A DNA stretch of 54,059 nt from an uncultured Prevotella sp. (GCA_946624005.1 CAMORS010000009.1:1-54059); one strand, 5' to 3'. Shown: positions 35,206 to 45,236, counted from the first letter of the stretch. Notes: generated from the sequence alone by a model not told the origin. Made by a program: numbers and translations.

Positions 35206-37167
35206 ATGGCAAGAGAGCAGAAATGGAAACGGATAGCTGCCGACACCTTCCAACAATGGTGTTGGCTGGTTGAAGTCTGGTTGGCATTCGTTGCTGCGTT
35301 CGTGCTGGCCAAGCCTTGCTTCATGCTCTATCAGGCGTCAGCGCAACAATTCACTGGCAGCGATGTGATTAGCGTAGTAGGTCACGGATTGTCACTCGAT
35401 CTTTCAACGTCACTCTATTTCATTCTGTTGCCCTACCTCATCGTGCTGTTGAGCCGGTTGGTATCCTTATTACCCAAAAAGGGACAGATAGGCTGCTTCC
35501 GACTTTTCCGTATCATTCTGCGCTGCTATTTCGCCATAGCTTCCGTGCTCGTGGCTGTTGCCATCGTTGTCGACACCAGCCTCTACGAGTTCTGGGGATT
35601 CAAACTCGATGCCTCCGTGCTGCAGTTTCTTGACGGAACGGGACATGCACTGACAAGTGTTTCGGCGGGATTCGTCGCTGTTCGTGTCCTTGTCACCCTC
35701 ATCGTGGCCGGTATACTGTTCGCCGTTCTCTCGAAGCTTTTAAGCAGAACAGAGAGTGGGATGAAGAAGGAAGACAGCATGGCTGGAAGAATCCTTCAAC
35801 GCACTTCGTACCTCTCACCTCTCACCTCTTTCGTCTTTACCATTCTTCTCCTCCCTCTCATCATTATCGGCCTACGGGGAGGCACGAGTGTATCGACGAC
35901 CAACGTGGGGCAAGTGTATTTCTCGCAGAATCAGTTCCTCAACCATTCGGCTGTCAATCCCGTTTTCTCGTTCCTTTCCTCCATTGGCAAGTCGACCAAC
36001 GATATCCCCGCCTATCGCTTCTTCAACGAAGAAGAGCTCCCTCGCAACCTTTTTCATACTCCCCGTGGTCCTGAAAGCCGCTGTATCACAGCGACAACCA
36101 ATCCCCCCAACATCCTCCTCATCATCATGGAGAGCTGCGGCGGACAGTTCACCGAATTGGGCGGCAATGCACACGTCACGCCAAACCTCACCCGGCTGGC
36201 CCACGAAGGTGTCTACTTCACTCGTTGCTATGCCAACAGCTGGCGCACCGACCGAGGTATGCTCTCTATCATGAGTGGCTATCCCGCCCTGCCAAAGACG
36301 TCTGTCATGAAGATGCCATCGAAGGTGCGCACGCTTCCTTCCATTGCCAGCACATTGCAACGCGCCGGCTATTCAACGACGTTCCTCTATGGCGGCGATG
36401 CCAACTTCACCAATACGCGAGGCTACCTCATGGCAACGGGCGTGGAGACCATCATCAGCGAAGACGACTTCACGAACGAGGAACGAGGCAGCAGCAAATG
36501 GGGTGTCTGCGACAGCATCACCTTCAATCGCCTTTTCAATATGGTAGGGGAGGAACAGCGTTTCCTCCCGCAAGAGGAACAGCGTTTCCTTCCGAAAAAA
36601 ACAGCACCGTGGTTCACCACCTTCCTCACACTGAGCTCGCACGAACCCTGGACGGTGCCCATGCCAACGCGCTTTGCCGACGAGAAGCTCAATGCCTTCT
36701 ACTATCTCGACCGTTGTATAGGCCGCTTCATAGAGCGTTTCCGGAAGACCGAAGCATGGAAGAAAACGCTGGTCATCATCATTCCCGACCACGGCATCCT
36801 CTACAAAGACCAGGACGAGACGAAAGAGATCCGTTCGCACATCCCCATGATATGGACAGGCGGCGTTGTTAGCCAGCCGATGCAGATTGACAAACTGTGC
36901 AACCAGAGTGATCTGGCGGCCACACTGCTCGGGCAGCTTGGCCTGCCACACGACGACTTCACCTTCAGCCGCGACATCCTCAGTCCCGACTACACGCGTC
37001 CCTTTGCCATGCACACCTTCCCTGAAGGCTTCTCCGTCGTCGACGAGTCCGGATTCAATGTGTACGACCTGAATACTCAACACCAGACCATAGGCCATTC
37101 TCCCGAAGCCATCCGCCTGGGCAAAATGATATTGCAGCTCACCGCCGACGATCTGCGCTCGCGGTAG
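35206..37167 (+). CDS. LTA synthase-like sulfatase-family membrane enzyme
   Basis: 653 residues. About five membrane helices (near 22-40, 65-85, 105-122, 158-176 and 205-222), then an extracytoplasmic sulfatase-type domain. Catalytic features: Glu309 in LLIIMESCGGQF (metal ligand), Thr348 in SWRTDRGMLS (the phospho-glycerol acceptor position in LtaS), and Asp528-His529 in IIIPDHG. This layout belongs to the LtaS/OpgB group that transfers glycerol phosphate or related head groups. A Gram-negative Bacteroidota makes no LTA, so the real acceptor is unknown. Residues 449-464 are a tandem 8-residue duplication (EEQRFLPQ EEQRFLPK) encoded by a 24-bp repeat. The C-terminal part continues normally. 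Confidence 0.82.
   Translation: MAREQKWKRIAADTFQQWCWLVEVWLAFVAAFVLAKPCFMLYQASAQQFTGSDVISVVGHGLSLDLSTSLYFILLPYLIVLLSRLVSLLPKKGQIGCFRLFRIILRCYFAIASVLVAVAIVVDTSLYEFWGFKLDASVLQFLDGTGHALTSVSAGFVAVRVLVTLIVAGILFAVLSKLLSRTESGMKKEDSMAGRILQRTSYLSPLTSFVFTILLLPLIIIGLRGGTSVSTTNVGQVYFSQNQFLNHSAVNPVFSFLSSIGKSTNDIPAYRFFNEEELPRNLFHTPRGPESRCITATTNPPNILLIIMESCGGQFTELGGNAHVTPNLTRLAHEGVYFTRCYANSWRTDRGMLSIMSGYPALPKTSVMKMPSKVRTLPSIASTLQRAGYSTTFLYGGDANFTNTRGYLMATGVETIISEDDFTNEERGSSKWGVCDSITFNRLFNMVGEEQRFLPQEEQRFLPKKTAPWFTTFLTLSSHEPWTVPMPTRFADEKLNAFYYLDRCIGRFIERFRKTEAWKKTLVIIIPDHGILYKDQDETKEIRSHIPMIWTGGVVSQPMQIDKLCNQSDLAATLLGQLGLPHDDFTFSRDILSPDYTRPFAMHTFPEGFSVVDESGFNVYDLNTQHQTIGHSPEAIRLGKMILQLTADDLRSR
36550..36597 (+). 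repeat. In-frame 24-bp tandem duplication in the LTA-synthase-like gene
   Basis: Two 24-bp copies at 36550-36573 and 36574-36597, differing at only a few bases. Each contains AGGAACAGCGTTTCCT, an imperfect palindrome (AGGAA...TTCCT). It adds 8 residues per copy in frame, in a surface loop before the TAPWFTTFLTLSSHEPW segment. Confidence 0.85.
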
Positions 37168-37177
37168 AGATACCTCC

Positions 37178-37296
37178 CATCATCCCCCAAAACATACCAT
37201 CATCCCCCAAAACATACCATCATCCCCCAAAACATACCATCATCACCCAACACCCATCACCCAACACCCATCACCCAACACCCATCACCCAACTCC
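37178..37296. repeat. Tandem 20-bp and 14-bp repeats upstream of gyrB
   Basis: Three identical 20-bp units (CATCATCCCCCAAAACATAC) at 37178-37237, then four 14-bp units (CATCACCCAACACC, the last one varied) at 37241-37296. C/A-rich on the plus strand, no palindrome. It fills the gap between the LTA-synthase-like gene and the gyrB promoter. Confidence 0.9.
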
Positions 37297-37365
37297 TAAC
37301 ATGCCCCCAACACCCAATAATTCATAAAAAACGTAATTTTATTTCGCTATCTGCACGGATTTTCG

Positions 37366-37373
37366 TAACTTTG
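37366..37373 (+). promoter_or_regulatory. -7 box upstream of gyrB
   Basis: TAACTTTG, 31 nt before the ATG; TTTC at the -33 spacing (20 nt) is a near match to TTTG. Confidence 0.55.
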
Positions 37374-37404
37374 CACTCTCTTAATTTGTACGTACTAAAA
37401 AGAA

Positions 37405-39375
37405 ATGGAAGATATACAGAACATCGCTGCCAATTATTCAGCGAGCAACATCCAGGTGCTTGAGGGCCTTGAGGCCGTTCGCAAGCGCCCCGCCATGTAT
37501 ATAGGCGACATCAGTGAGAAAGGTTTGCACCACTTGGTCAACGAGACGGTTGACAACTCTATCGACGAGGCGATGGCCGGCTATTGCACACATATCGAAG
37601 TGACCATCAACGAGGACAACTCCATCACCGTCTTGGACAACGGCCGCGGAATCCCCGTCGACGAGCATGAGAAGATGCACAAGTCGGCCCTTGAGGTCGT
37701 CATGACGGTGCTGCATGCCGGCGGTAAGTTCGACAAGGGGTCGTATAAAGTCTCCGGCGGACTCCACGGTGTGGGTGTCAGCTGTGTCAATGCCCTGTCG
37801 TCGCACATGCTCTCGCAGGTGTATCGCGACGGAAAGATCTATCAGCAGGAATACGAGAAGGGTAAACCCCTCTATCCCGTCAAGGTCGTCGGCGAGACCG
37901 ACCAGCGCGGTACACGCCAACAGTTCTGGCCCGACCCCACGGTGTTCACTACCACAACCTATCAATGGGACATCATCGCACGCCGCATGCGCGAGCTGGC
38001 TTTCCTCAATGCCGGCATCACCATCACGCTGACCGACCTTCGTCCCGACGACGAGGGTAAGACAAAGCAGGAAGTGTTCCACGCCAAGGAAGGCCTGAAA
38101 GAATTTGTCCGCTACGTCGATCGTCACCGCACACACCTCTTCGACGATGTCATCTATCTGAAGACCGAGAAGCAGGGCGTGCCTATCGAGGTGGCAGTGA
38201 TGTACAATACCGACTATTCGGAGAATATCCACTCCTACGTCAACAATATCAACACAATCGAGGGCGGTACTCACCTGACAGGTTTCCGTACGGCACTGAC
38301 GCGTACGCTGAAGGCCTACGCCGATGCCGACCCCGCCATCTCGAAGCAGATAGAGAAGGCAAAGATAGAGATTGCCGGTGAGGACTTCCGCGAAGGACTG
38401 ACAGCTGTTATCAGCATCAAGGTGGCCGAACCGCAGTTTGAAGGACAGACCAAGACGAAGCTTGGCAACTCGGAAGTGGCTGGTGCCGTGCAGCAAGCTG
38501 TTGGCGAGGCTCTCTCAGCCTATCTTGAAGAACATCCTAAGGAGGCCAAGCAGATATGCGACAAGGTCATCCTGGCCGCCACAGCGCGTATCGCCGCCCG
38601 TAAGGCGCGCGAGAGCGTTCAGCGCAAGAACCCCATGACGGGTGGCGGACTGCCCGGCAAACTGGCCGACTGCTCGAACAAGGACCCGAAGGAATGCGAG
38701 ATATTCCTCGTCGAGGGTGACTCTGCCGGTGGCTCTGCCAAGCAGGGACGCGACCGCTACACGCAGGCCATCTTGCCGCTGAGGGGTAAGATCCTGAACG
38801 TCGAGAAGGTGCAGTGGCACCGCGTCTTCGAAGCCGAGTCGGTGATGAACATCATCCAAAGCATCGGCGTACGCTTCGGCGTTGAAGGCGAAGGCGACCG
38901 CGAAGCCAACATCGACAAGCTGCGTTACGACAAGATTATCATCATGACCGATGCCGATGTCGATGGTTCACACATCGACACGCTCATCATGACCCTGTTC
39001 TACCGCTTCATGCCCAAGGTGATTCAGGAAGGCCATCTCTACATCGCCACGCCGCCGTTGTACAAATGTACGTACAAGAAGGTGTCGGAATACTGCTACA
39101 CCGAGCAGCAGCGTCAGGCTTTCATCGACAAGTATGTGGCAGGCGACGAGAACTCGTCGGCCCTGCACACCCAGCGCTACAAAGGTCTCGGTGAGATGAA
39201 TCCCGAGCAGCTTTGGGAAACCACGATGGATCCTGCCACCCGTCTGCTCAAGCAGGTGAGCATCGAGAATGCTGCCGAGGCCGACGAAATCTTCTCCATG
39301 CTCATGGGCGACGACGTAGAGCCGCGCCGCGAGTTCATCGAGAAGAACGCCACCTATGCCAACATCGACGCATAA
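37405..39375 (+). CDS. gyrB: DNA gyrase subunit B
   Basis: 656 residues, the usual length for Bacteroidota GyrB. ATP-driven subunit that, with GyrA, introduces negative supercoils. Seen: ATPase motifs LEAVRKRPAMYIGD and DNGRGIPVDEH, KVSGGLHGVGVSCVNALS; the TOPRIM domain EGDSAGGSAKQGRDR and TDADVDGSHIDTLIMTLFYR; and the C-terminal QRYKGLGEMNPEQLWETTMD. gyrA is not in the window. ParE is the alternative, but the first residues and length fit GyrB better. A strong terminator follows at 39421. Confidence 0.95.
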   Translation: MEDIQNIAANYSASNIQVLEGLEAVRKRPAMYIGDISEKGLHHLVNETVDNSIDEAMAGYCTHIEVTINEDNSITVLDNGRGIPVDEHEKMHKSALEVVMTVLHAGGKFDKGSYKVSGGLHGVGVSCVNALSSHMLSQVYRDGKIYQQEYEKGKPLYPVKVVGETDQRGTRQQFWPDPTVFTTTTYQWDIIARRMRELAFLNAGITITLTDLRPDDEGKTKQEVFHAKEGLKEFVRYVDRHRTHLFDDVIYLKTEKQGVPIEVAVMYNTDYSENIHSYVNNINTIEGGTHLTGFRTALTRTLKAYADADPAISKQIEKAKIEIAGEDFREGLTAVISIKVAEPQFEGQTKTKLGNSEVAGAVQQAVGEALSAYLEEHPKEAKQICDKVILAATARIAARKARESVQRKNPMTGGGLPGKLADCSNKDPKECEIFLVEGDSAGGSAKQGRDRYTQAILPLRGKILNVEKVQWHRVFEAESVMNIIQSIGVRFGVEGEGDREANIDKLRYDKIIIMTDADVDGSHIDTLIMTLFYRFMPKVIQEGHLYIATPPLYKCTYKKVSEYCYTEQQRQAFIDKYVAGDENSSALHTQRYKGLGEMNPEQLWETTMDPATRLLKQVSIENAAEADEIFSMLMGDDVEPRREFIEKNATYANIDA

Positions 39376-39420
39376 TCATCGTCATGTGTGTATAGCAACT
39401 TCTCCATTCATTATAAAAAC

Positions 39421-39459
39421 AAATCGGGCCTCTCCATCGCGGGTGGCCCGATTTTTTTT
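39421..39459 (+). terminator. Intrinsic terminator after gyrB
   Basis: Perfect 10-bp stem AAATCGGGCC / GGCCCGATTT followed by an eight-T run. It lies 46 nt past the gyrB stop codon and also separates gyrB from the convergent SusC/D locus. Confidence 0.9.
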
Positions 39460-39519
39460 CAGAGTTTGCTAAATACGATTAACTATATCGTTTCATAGGT
39501 TTGTCCTTATTTCCGTAGC

Positions 39520-40320
39520 CTACGGCATCTTCAGCGTGTCGGTGAATGCACCGAACGAGCCAGCACTGACATAGTGGAACAGTGTCATCGTGGCTGTCTT
39601 CGTTTCGGGGTCATACGGTCCGGCATAGCCCGATTCGTCTTCGTTAGCATAGCCAAAGAGATAGACTGTTCCGTAGCTGCTGTGCTTCCAGGAAGCCTGA
39701 TCGGCAACATACACCTCGTTGTCGTCGGTGATGGTGAACTCAATGTCGTAGCCTGGAGCGAAGAGTCCCAGAATCTTGTAGAGCTTGGGCGAAGAACCTT
39801 CTGCATAGACGATGTCTACATCATAGTCATCTTCCCACCATTCGGGAGAGGTGTAGTGGCCTTTGCCCAACTCAATCCAGTTCCAGTCGCACATCACACT
39901 CAGCTTCGTGGCTGTCGTTGCAGAACCTGTTGTCGGGTCGGCCTGTGCCAGGTCGGCATCACTCAGGGTCAGTGTGGCGTTGTAGACGTTGCCACCCTGC
40001 ATGTTGTTGGCATTGATGGTGACGAAAGCCTCTGTCGAACCTGCATTGAAGGTGACCTGTCCGCCGTTGGCATCGGAGAACACGCCGTCGGCTTCTGAAG
40101 TCAGTGTGTAGTGAGCTGTATAGGCTTCAGCGGCATTGGAGCGAATCAGACGCACCGTCACTTCAGCAGAAGCCCCCTTCACGACCACCTGGGCAGGATT
40201 TGCCGTCTCGAACGAGATGTTCTGATACGAAGGATTATAGATGGCTCCCTCGTTGTCGGTGTCGCACGATGTCAGGGCGAAGCCTGCCATGAGTGCCAAT
40301 CCAAATATATATTTCTTCAT
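39520..40320 (-). CDS. Surface lipoprotein of the first SusC/D locus
   Basis: 266 residues. Lipoprotein signal peptide with lipobox ALTSC (Cys19). Then a Calx-beta or bacterial-Ig-like beta-sandwich (about 35-140; AEVTVRLIRSN, TEAFVTINANNMQGG) and a C-terminal region with GLFAPGYDIEFTITDDNEVY. It is the third gene after SusC and SusD on the minus strand, the usual place of SusE/F-like glycan-binding lipoproteins, so a surface glycan-binding role is likely but not proved by motif. Confidence 0.72.
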   Translation of the reverse strand: MKKYIFGLALMAGFALTSCDTDNEGAIYNPSYQNISFETANPAQVVVKGASAEVTVRLIRSNAAEAYTAHYTLTSEADGVFSDANGGQVTFNAGSTEAFVTINANNMQGGNVYNATLTLSDADLAQADPTTGSATTATKLSVMCDWNWIELGKGHYTSPEWWEDDYDVDIVYAEGSSPKLYKILGLFAPGYDIEFTITDDNEVYVADQASWKHSSYGTVYLFGYANEDESGYAGPYDPETKTATMTLFHYVSAGSFGAFTDTLKMP

Positions 40321-40409
40321 ATTGATTCTGTTTTGATGGTTAATGTTTCAATGTCTTGTAGGTGTGCCCCTGTAGCGGTATGCACAGAGGCACACACATA
40401 AACCTGTTG

Positions 40410-41936
40410 TTACTCGTCGCCGGCAGGGTTCTGGTCTTTGTCGACCGTCATGTTGATGTTTCCATCAAACTCAGCCTGCGGAATAGTGAGCACCCACATG
40501 TAGTTCTCAGGATTAGCCGTTGGACGGAGGGCACCGCTCTTATCTTTCAGCAGCAATCCGTCGGGCCATCCTTGGTCGCTGGTACGCTGGAATCCCTGCT
40601 TCAGGCGGCGGATGTCGAACGTACGTCCGAACTCGCCCCATAGCTCGATGCGCTTCTGGATGAGGATTTCCTCAAGCAGCGAGCCTGTCTCGTCGGTAGT
40701 CAGTTTACCCAGAGCTGTTCCGGTCTTCTCCGTGTTGTAGTTCGGATCACGCTGGCTCATGACGGCCATCAGGTAATTCTTGGCAGTGGCCTCGTCGCCT
40801 AAGCGGCAGGCGGCCTCAGCAGCATTGAAATACATCTCTTCCACGCGCATCCATACATAGTCGCCTTCCCAAGTGGAAACGTTGGAGAACGAGAACTTCT
40901 TCTGGAGGTAGTTCTGATTGGGATCCCACCATGCGCGGCGAGCGTCGTTCTCGCCAATTTGGTTGTAAAGCCAGGTAGTGATCTGCTTCGGAGCGCGGGC
41001 TGCATAGGTCACAGCGGGATCCATGTGTGCGAAGAAGCTGGCATACATACCTGCCTGGTCGCTCTTGATCTTGGCACCCCACATCACGTCGCCATAGCCA
41101 ACGCTGTTCATGCCGGTAATGGCGGCCACGGGCTGCACGCTGCAACCGCTGTTGTCGATGGCTTCCTTGGCCATTTCGAGAGCTTTGCTCCAGTTCTCTT
41201 CCACCAGTGCCACACGCGAGGCAATACCACAGGTCACGGCATAGGCCATGTGCGTCTTGTCCTGCTGAGGAATACCTTTAAGCAGGGTGAGCGCCTTCTC
41301 TAAGTCGCTGTCAATCTGCTTGTAGACATCGGCCACAGTAGCACGCGGCTGGCCTGTCGTAGTCTTGAACGTAGGTTCATTGTAGATAGGTGCGCACGGT
41401 TCGCTCTCATGTCCCTTGTAGGTACGTGCGAACCACTGTGCCAGCTGGAAGTAGCTGTAGGCACGGACGGCGTAGGCCTGGCCAATGACGTAGTTCACGT
41501 CCTCGGTAGCTCCGCCCATCGTTTCCTCAGCGGCAATTACATAGTTGGCATTGGCAATCCAAGTGTAGAAGGCATACCAAAGGTCATAGCTGCGCCATGC
41601 ACTGCTGGTGAAACGTGCCTTCACGTTGTAGGCGGCATCGAACCAGAACCAGCCCGAACCCTGTGCACCCATGACGAAGTCGTCGCCCATCACCTCAGAA
41701 GCCAGGCAGTAGGCCGAAACGCCGAAGCACTGGTGGGTGTTGCCCGTAGTAGACCATCCCGAGGTGTACATCGAGCGGTATAGACCGTTCAGCGGCACCA
41801 TGGCGGCCTTAGCATCGCTAAAGAGCGTTGTTCCCGACACAGAGTCGGTAGGTTGAGTCTCCAGTTTGTCGCCTGAGCAAGCAGCAAGTGCCATCATGCC
41901 CAGCAACCCAAAACTATACTTAAATATCTTTTTCAT
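40410..41936 (-). CDS. SusD/RagB-type nutrient-binding lipoprotein
   Basis: 508 residues. Lipobox LAACSGDK after the signal peptide MKKIFKYSFGLLGMMALAAC, then the alpha-helical TPR-rich SusD fold (YVIGQAYAVRAYSYFQLAQW, ARTYKGHESEPCAPIYNEPT) and a C-terminal EILIQKRIELWGEFGRTFDIRR segment typical of RagB/SusD. It caps the partner SusC at the cell surface and delivers oligosaccharide or peptide ligands to it. It is 63 nt downstream of SusC on the same strand, with the lipoprotein gene 89 nt further on. Confidence 0.95.
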   Translation of the reverse strand: MKKIFKYSFGLLGMMALAACSGDKLETQPTDSVSGTTLFSDAKAAMVPLNGLYRSMYTSGWSTTGNTHQCFGVSAYCLASEVMGDDFVMGAQGSGWFWFDAAYNVKARFTSSAWRSYDLWYAFYTWIANANYVIAAEETMGGATEDVNYVIGQAYAVRAYSYFQLAQWFARTYKGHESEPCAPIYNEPTFKTTTGQPRATVADVYKQIDSDLEKALTLLKGIPQQDKTHMAYAVTCGIASRVALVEENWSKALEMAKEAIDNSGCSVQPVAAITGMNSVGYGDVMWGAKIKSDQAGMYASFFAHMDPAVTYAARAPKQITTWLYNQIGENDARRAWWDPNQNYLQKKFSFSNVSTWEGDYVWMRVEEMYFNAAEAACRLGDEATAKNYLMAVMSQRDPNYNTEKTGTALGKLTTDETGSLLEEILIQKRIELWGEFGRTFDIRRLKQGFQRTSDQGWPDGLLLKDKSGALRPTANPENYMWVLTIPQAEFDGNINMTVDKDQNPAGDE

Positions 41937-41999
41937 ATATCTGTTTCCTTTCTAAATGATTTTCAGTTTAATCACTCTACATTCAACTTGTCAACTCAA

Positions 42000-44900
42000 T
42001 TAGAACTTCACCTCCAGACCAACGGTGACTGTCTTGTTGGGTACATAGTTGTAGTCGGTACCACCCGAGAAGTTGTACTGCGGGTCCATACCGTCGAGGT
42101 GCGAGAACAGCGCCACGTTGTCCCACGATGTGAACACGCGCACATTGCCCAAGCCAATCTTGTTGACCCACAGCTGCGGGAGCGTGTAGCTGAGCGTGAT
42201 GTTCTTGATGGCGAAGTAGGAGGCATCAATCAGGTAGCGGTCGGTGGTAAGGGCAGAACCGTCGGCAATGGCCATGCGCGGCACGTCGGTGATGTCGCCC
42301 GGCTTCTGCCAGCGGCGCAGGGCGGCGCGGTTCCAAGTGGAGCTGGTGTACCAGAGGTCCATGGAAGAAGCGTAGCTGCTGTCGTAGATCTTACCGCCCA
42401 GCGAGTAGGTGGCCAGCATGGTGAGGCTCAGGCCCTTATAGGTCAGACCTGTTGTGACGCTACCATAGAGGTCAGGAATGCGGCTGCCGAGGAAGTACTT
42501 CGAGGCGTTGGCCTTGGTATAGTCGTTGGTGATATAGTCGCTGCCGGCAACCTTGTTGCCGTTGTCGTCCTTCTTGTAAGCCCAGTAGAGTTGCTGACCA
42601 GTGAGCGGGTCAACACCTGCCGACTTCGACATGTAGAAGGTGTTCAGCTCGTAGCCTTCCTTGATGATGCGCACGCCACTGATAATCTCAGGCGACTCTG
42701 CCGTGAGCTTCAGCACCTTGTTGTTCAGCAATGAGCCCATCCAGCCGAGGGTCCACTCGAAGTCCTTAGTACGGACGGGGGTGCCGCTGACCTCGAATTC
42801 CCAACCCTGGTTGCGCATGTCGCCCACGTTGGCGCTGTAGCCGGTGAAACCGGTGGAAAGAGCCATCGGGTAGTTCAGGAGCATGTCGGTGGTCTTCTTG
42901 TTGTAGTATTCGATGCTGGCGTGTAGGCGGCTGTTGAAGAAGGTTCCTTCAAGGCCGATGTTCAGGTTGCCGTTCTTCTCCCACGACACTTCTTTGTTCT
43001 CCAGTGTAGAGACGAATCCACCAGGAGCGTCGCCATTGGGATAGCTCAGGTTGTAGAGACTCTGCCATGTGTAGTAGTTGGCATAGCCATCGGCATCCAG
43101 AATGTTATCGTTACCCTGCTCACCGTAGCTGATCTTAAACGACAGGTTATCGAGCCAGTCAATGCCCTGCATAAACTTCTCTTTGGAGATACGCCAGTTA
43201 GCACCTACCGACCAGAACGAACCAGTGTTGTTGTCGCGATAGAAGCGTGAGGAAGCATCCTGACGGAACGATGCCGAGAAGTAGTAGCGGTCGGCATAGT
43301 TATAGTTCAGACGGCTCAGGAAAGAGTTGATGCGATACTTCTGTGTGTAAGAGTCAGCGTCGTAGAGTGTGGTGCCCGGGCGCAGTTCCTTGATACCGTT
43401 CACGAGGCTGGTCTTGCCAGCTCCGAGATACTCGTAGGTGTAGTCGTACCACTCGTGACCGAGGAGGACGTCGAAGTTGTGCATGCCGAACGAACGGTTC
43501 CAGGTGAGCAGCTGGTTGAAGGTGTAGCTCAGCGTGCGGCCGTTCTGCTTCTGAATGAGACCGCCGGCGTTCTTCTGGTTACCGTGTTCGGAGTTCATGT
43601 AGCGCATGTAGTTAGAGCTGTTGTAGTCAGCACCAAAGTTGATGGCCAGCTTCAAGCCCTGCAGCACGCCGAAGCGAGGAGAGTCGCCACCGAACTGTAT
43701 GCCCGTACGCACGCTGGCTGCGTCGCGCTTGGTGTAGGCATCGTCGAGCATGAGCATGCCCAGCGAGTTGAAGTCGCTCATCGAGCCCGGACGGTATTTG
43801 CCGTCTTCACGCTCTTCACCCCAGTCGTAGAGTACGCGGTTCTGGTCGTCGTACATCGTGTTGCCCTGTGCATCCTTCAGATAGACGGGGAACAGCGGGT
43901 TGATGAACTGTGCGGTGTACCATACGTTAGAGGTCGATGTGCCGTCGTAGTCGCTGAAGTTCGACTCCGAGTGGGTCAGAGCCGTGCTCAGGTTGGCCTT
44001 GAACCAGTCGGTCACCTGGCTCTCCACGTTGGTACGTGCTGTATAGCGCTGGAACGATGTTGTCTCCAGCAGACCGTCTTCGTTCAGATAGCCGAGCGAG
44101 AGCATATACTTCGTGCGGTCGCTACCGCCGTCGATCGAGAACTGATGCTCGTGGCGGAAAGCATTCTTACGCAGCACGGCGTCCATCCAGTCTTCGTTCC
44201 AAGCCGACTTGGCATCAGCACGCACCTGTCCGGTAGCGGGGTCGATGATGTTGTCCCAAGTGTAGTTCTTGAACGGGTTGTAGAACTCGCCGCCCATCTC
44301 GCCGCTGAGCGAAGCGCGGGCAGCAGCCTCGGCGTCGGCAAGGGGATAGCCCTGGTTGAACTGGAAGTCGTTGCGCAGAGCCTCGTAGTAGAGCTGCACA
44401 TACTCCTTCTGGCTGACGTTGTCGTATTTCTTGATGGCGCGGTTGCTCCAACCGATGGTAGAGCGCCAGTTGACGTTGGGCTTACCCGACTTACCCTGCT
44501 TCGTGGTGATCATCACCACACCGTTGGCACCACGTGCACCATACAGTGCACCGGCCGAGGCGTCCTTCAGAACGGTCATCGACTCGATGTCGGCGGGGTT
44601 GATCGAAGCGAGGTCGCCGTCGTACGGTGTGCCGTCGACGACATAGAGCGGTGCGCTCGAAGCGTTGATGGAGCCGAAACCACGCACGCGGATGGCTGGT
44701 GAAGAACCGGGCTGACCGGAGCCGCTTGTCACCTGCACACCCGAGACGTTACCCTCGAGGGCCTTCGTGGCGCTGGCCACAGGGCGGAGCTCCAGCTCCT
44801 TGCTGTTGACGTTGGCTGCCGAACCCGTGAACGACGACTTCTTGGCCGAACCGTAGGCCACGACGATGACCTCGTCGAGGGCCTGCTTGTCGCTGGTGAG

Positions 44901-45176
44901 CAGGATGCGCATGTTGGGGCGCGCACTCACCTCGATGGGCTCCATGCCCACATAACTGATTCTCAGCATCGTCTTGCCCTCGGGCATCTTGAGTGAGAAC
45001 TTACCGTTGATGTCTGTTGCAACACCTACTGTGGAACCGACCACCTGGACAGTGGCGCCGACAACGGGCTCGTTGTCGTCTTGAGACAATACGGTTCCGC
45101 TAACCTGCGTCTGTGCAAAACCTATTCCTAAACTTAGGAAAAGGAATGCCAAAATCATTGTTAGTTTTCTTTCCAT
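42000..45176 (-). CDS. SusC/RagA TonB-linked outer-membrane receptor, locus 1
   Basis: 1058 residues from the ATG at 45176. Signal peptide MERKLTMILAFLFLSLGIGF, carboxypeptidase-regulatory-like domain (about 24-105), TonB-box-like DEVIVVAYGSAKKSSFTGS, plug domain with IRVRGFGSINASSAPLYVVD and GARGANGVVMITTKQGK, then the barrel ending PNKTVTVGLEVKF. It imports large ligands handed over by the SusD partner. The start codon lies in a 5' segment almost identical to that of the opposite SusC at 45996. Its leader (about 55 nt) starts from a perfect promoter. No regulator or sigma/anti-sigma pair is adjacent, so the inducing signal is unknown. Confidence 0.96.
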   Translation of the reverse strand: MERKLTMILAFLFLSLGIGFAQTQVSGTVLSQDDNEPVVGATVQVVGSTVGVATDINGKFSLKMPEGKTMLRISYVGMEPIEVSARPNMRILLTSDKQALDEVIVVAYGSAKKSSFTGSAANVNSKELELRPVASATKALEGNVSGVQVTSGSGQPGSSPAIRVRGFGSINASSAPLYVVDGTPYDGDLASINPADIESMTVLKDASAGALYGARGANGVVMITTKQGKSGKPNVNWRSTIGWSNRAIKKYDNVSQKEYVQLYYEALRNDFQFNQGYPLADAEAAARASLSGEMGGEFYNPFKNYTWDNIIDPATGQVRADAKSAWNEDWMDAVLRKNAFRHEHQFSIDGGSDRTKYMLSLGYLNEDGLLETTSFQRYTARTNVESQVTDWFKANLSTALTHSESNFSDYDGTSTSNVWYTAQFINPLFPVYLKDAQGNTMYDDQNRVLYDWGEEREDGKYRPGSMSDFNSLGMLMLDDAYTKRDAASVRTGIQFGGDSPRFGVLQGLKLAINFGADYNSSNYMRYMNSEHGNQKNAGGLIQKQNGRTLSYTFNQLLTWNRSFGMHNFDVLLGHEWYDYTYEYLGAGKTSLVNGIKELRPGTTLYDADSYTQKYRINSFLSRLNYNYADRYYFSASFRQDASSRFYRDNNTGSFWSVGANWRISKEKFMQGIDWLDNLSFKISYGEQGNDNILDADGYANYYTWQSLYNLSYPNGDAPGGFVSTLENKEVSWEKNGNLNIGLEGTFFNSRLHASIEYYNKKTTDMLLNYPMALSTGFTGYSANVGDMRNQGWEFEVSGTPVRTKDFEWTLGWMGSLLNNKVLKLTAESPEIISGVRIIKEGYELNTFYMSKSAGVDPLTGQQLYWAYKKDDNGNKVAGSDYITNDYTKANASKYFLGSRIPDLYGSVTTGLTYKGLSLTMLATYSLGGKIYDSSYASSMDLWYTSSTWNRAALRRWQKPGDITDVPRMAIADGSALTTDRYLIDASYFAIKNITLSYTLPQLWVNKIGLGNVRVFTSWDNVALFSHLDGMDPQYNFSGGTDYNYVPNKTVTVGLEVKF

Positions 45177-45236
45177 AAACTCTCTCGTTTTAGTATTAAT
45201 GAATGTGATAAATAACAATATTCTCTTTTTTCAGCG

